Of a stretch of DNA of 36,747 nt, positions 36,113 to 36,747 are shown piece after piece. Where the stretch lies: the NCBI GenBank assembly GCA_021775005.1, contig JAJFIK010000052.1, forward strand, positions 1-36,747. The letters are read 5' to 3'. This DNA comes from Rhodospirillales bacterium. GTDB taxonomy: Bacteria > Pseudomonadota > Alphaproteobacteria > JAJFIK01. Each line of letters starts with the position of its first letter. Position 1 is the stretch's first letter. The notes beneath the pieces were generated by a model that made no database searches, had not been told where the DNA came from, and saw nothing but the letters and a program-made list of their open reading frames with translations. Made by a program: the position numbers and the translations under genes.

Positions 36113-36747
36113 ATGCGCACCGCCATTTCAGCCATATTCGTTGTCGCCGTTGCTGCCGCTGTCAGCTATGGCGTCTTTGTCTATGAACCCGCCACCGCAC
36201 AAGACACTGATGCCCAGATGCCGCGCATCATCAGCGTCAGCGGCATGGGGCAATCCTCCGCCGCGCCGGACCAGGCGCGTATATCCCTTGGCGTGATGAC
36301 CCAAGCCCGCAACGCGCGCGATGCCCTGCGCGCCAATAGCCAGGCCATGCAGGCCGTGTTCGATCAGATGGAAGAGCTCGGCATTCCGGAAGAAAACATC
36401 CAGACCTCGAACCTTTCCATCAGCCCGCAATACACGCCTTACAATCAAAACAACCCCCAGCCGCGCACAATCACCGGTTATCAGGTCTCAAATAATGTGA
36501 GCGTTCTGTTTGACGATCTAGAGGCGTTCGGCGCAGGGCTTGACGCCATTGTGACCTCGGGCGCCAACCAGTTACACGGCATTTCGTTTTCGATTTCTGA
36601 GACAGACGACTTGCTCACCGCCGCGCGCACCGCTGCGGTAGAAGACGCTCGCGCCAAAGCCGAAACACTGGCCACCGCTGCCGGTGTTACTTTGGGTGAT
36701 GTGTTATCCATCAGTGAAGGCGGCGGCTTTCAACCGCAACCGCAATA
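36113..36747 (+). CDS. SIMPL-domain (DUF541) periplasmic protein, partial
   Basis: The first 211 residues of a secreted protein cut by the right edge. The ATG at 36113 has AAGGAGG 5 bases upstream. The signal peptide runs MRTAISAIFVVAVAAAVSYG and ends near PATAQD. The mature part shows the DUF541/SIMPL pattern: ISVSGMGQSSAAPDQARISLGV, a helical segment with NSQAMQAVFDQMEELGI, ENIQTSNLSISPQYTPY, ITGYQVSNNVSVLF and AVEDARAKAETLATAAGV. Family members are oxidative-stress-linked or outer-membrane-associated proteins, but the exact function is unclear. The frame is open to the end of the window. Confidence 0.9.
   Translation, partial: MRTAISAIFVVAVAAAVSYGVFVYEPATAQDTDAQMPRIISVSGMGQSSAAPDQARISLGVMTQARNARDALRANSQAMQAVFDQMEELGIPEENIQTSNLSISPQYTPYNQNNPQPRTITGYQVSNNVSVLFDDLEAFGAGLDAIVTSGANQLHGISFSISETDDLLTAARTAAVEDARAKAETLATAAGVTLGDVLSISEGGGFQPQPQ

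Overview
The window looks like chromosomal DNA from an alphaproteobacterium. The signs are an alphaproteobacterial-type dcw (division and cell wall) cluster, a methionine synthase split into two genes behind metF and an ArsR-methyltransferase fusion, an mlaA-mlaC pair, an AmpD/DjlA neighbourhood, and palindromic intergenic repeats of the kind common in that class. I cannot name the genus; the CYP153 alkane hydroxylase only hints at a hydrocarbon-using marine or soil lineage. I see no phage, transposase, CRISPR array or plasmid gene, so this is mostly core genome with a few accessory insertions.

Region 1 (1-8379, minus strand): the front of the dcw cluster, transcribed mraZ-rsmH-ftsL-ftsI-murE-murF-mraY-murD, with murD cut by the window edge. 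Almost every junction overlaps or is a few bases long, which indicates one translationally coupled transcript. Its upstream region (8380-8820) carries three 10-bp-spaced CATGGGA repeats that look like the MraZ operator.

Region 2 (8821-11181, plus strand): a [2Fe-2S] ferredoxin, a CYP153-family P450 and a MerR-like regulator. It is a small alkane omega-hydroxylation unit without a ferredoxin reductase. Two families of hairpin repeats follow, and then the RNase P RNA on the minus strand (11381-11763).

Region 3 (11764-18237, minus strand): a DUF4037 protein, a TolB-like/TPR membrane protein, an AmpD-like amidase, two tandem paralogous EamA exporters and a DjlA-like TerB/J-domain protein. Divergent from these is a 1193-residue fused HyuA-HyuB (5-oxoprolinase-type) enzyme (18322-21903), followed by palindromic repeats.

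Region 4 (22153-27792, minus strand): a methyl-cycle operon. A SahR-like ArsR/methyltransferase regulator comes first, then metF, the metH homocysteine/zinc part and the metH folate/B12/activation part. Two dyads upstream are candidate autoregulatory operators.

Region 5 (28114-36747, mixed strands): mlaA and mlaC (outer-membrane lipid asymmetry), a DUF2855 protein, ettA, an unusual membrane-anchored Asp/Met/Glu repeat protein with its own promoter and terminator, a decayed pseudogene, a class I methyltransferase, a free methionine-(R)-sulfoxide reductase, an Amidase_3-SH3 amidase, a CAU-anticodon tRNA that fits tRNA-Ile2, and the start of a SIMPL-domain periplasmic protein.

The best leads for something under-described are the reductase-less CYP153 unit with its two-HTH MerR-like protein, the Asp/Met repeat protein, the operator-like arrays upstream of mraZ and of the met operon, and the hairpin repeats with compensatory changes. 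Start codons were chosen from Shine-Dalgarno spacing and overlap with the upstream gene, so several proteins are shorter than the longest possible reading frame.
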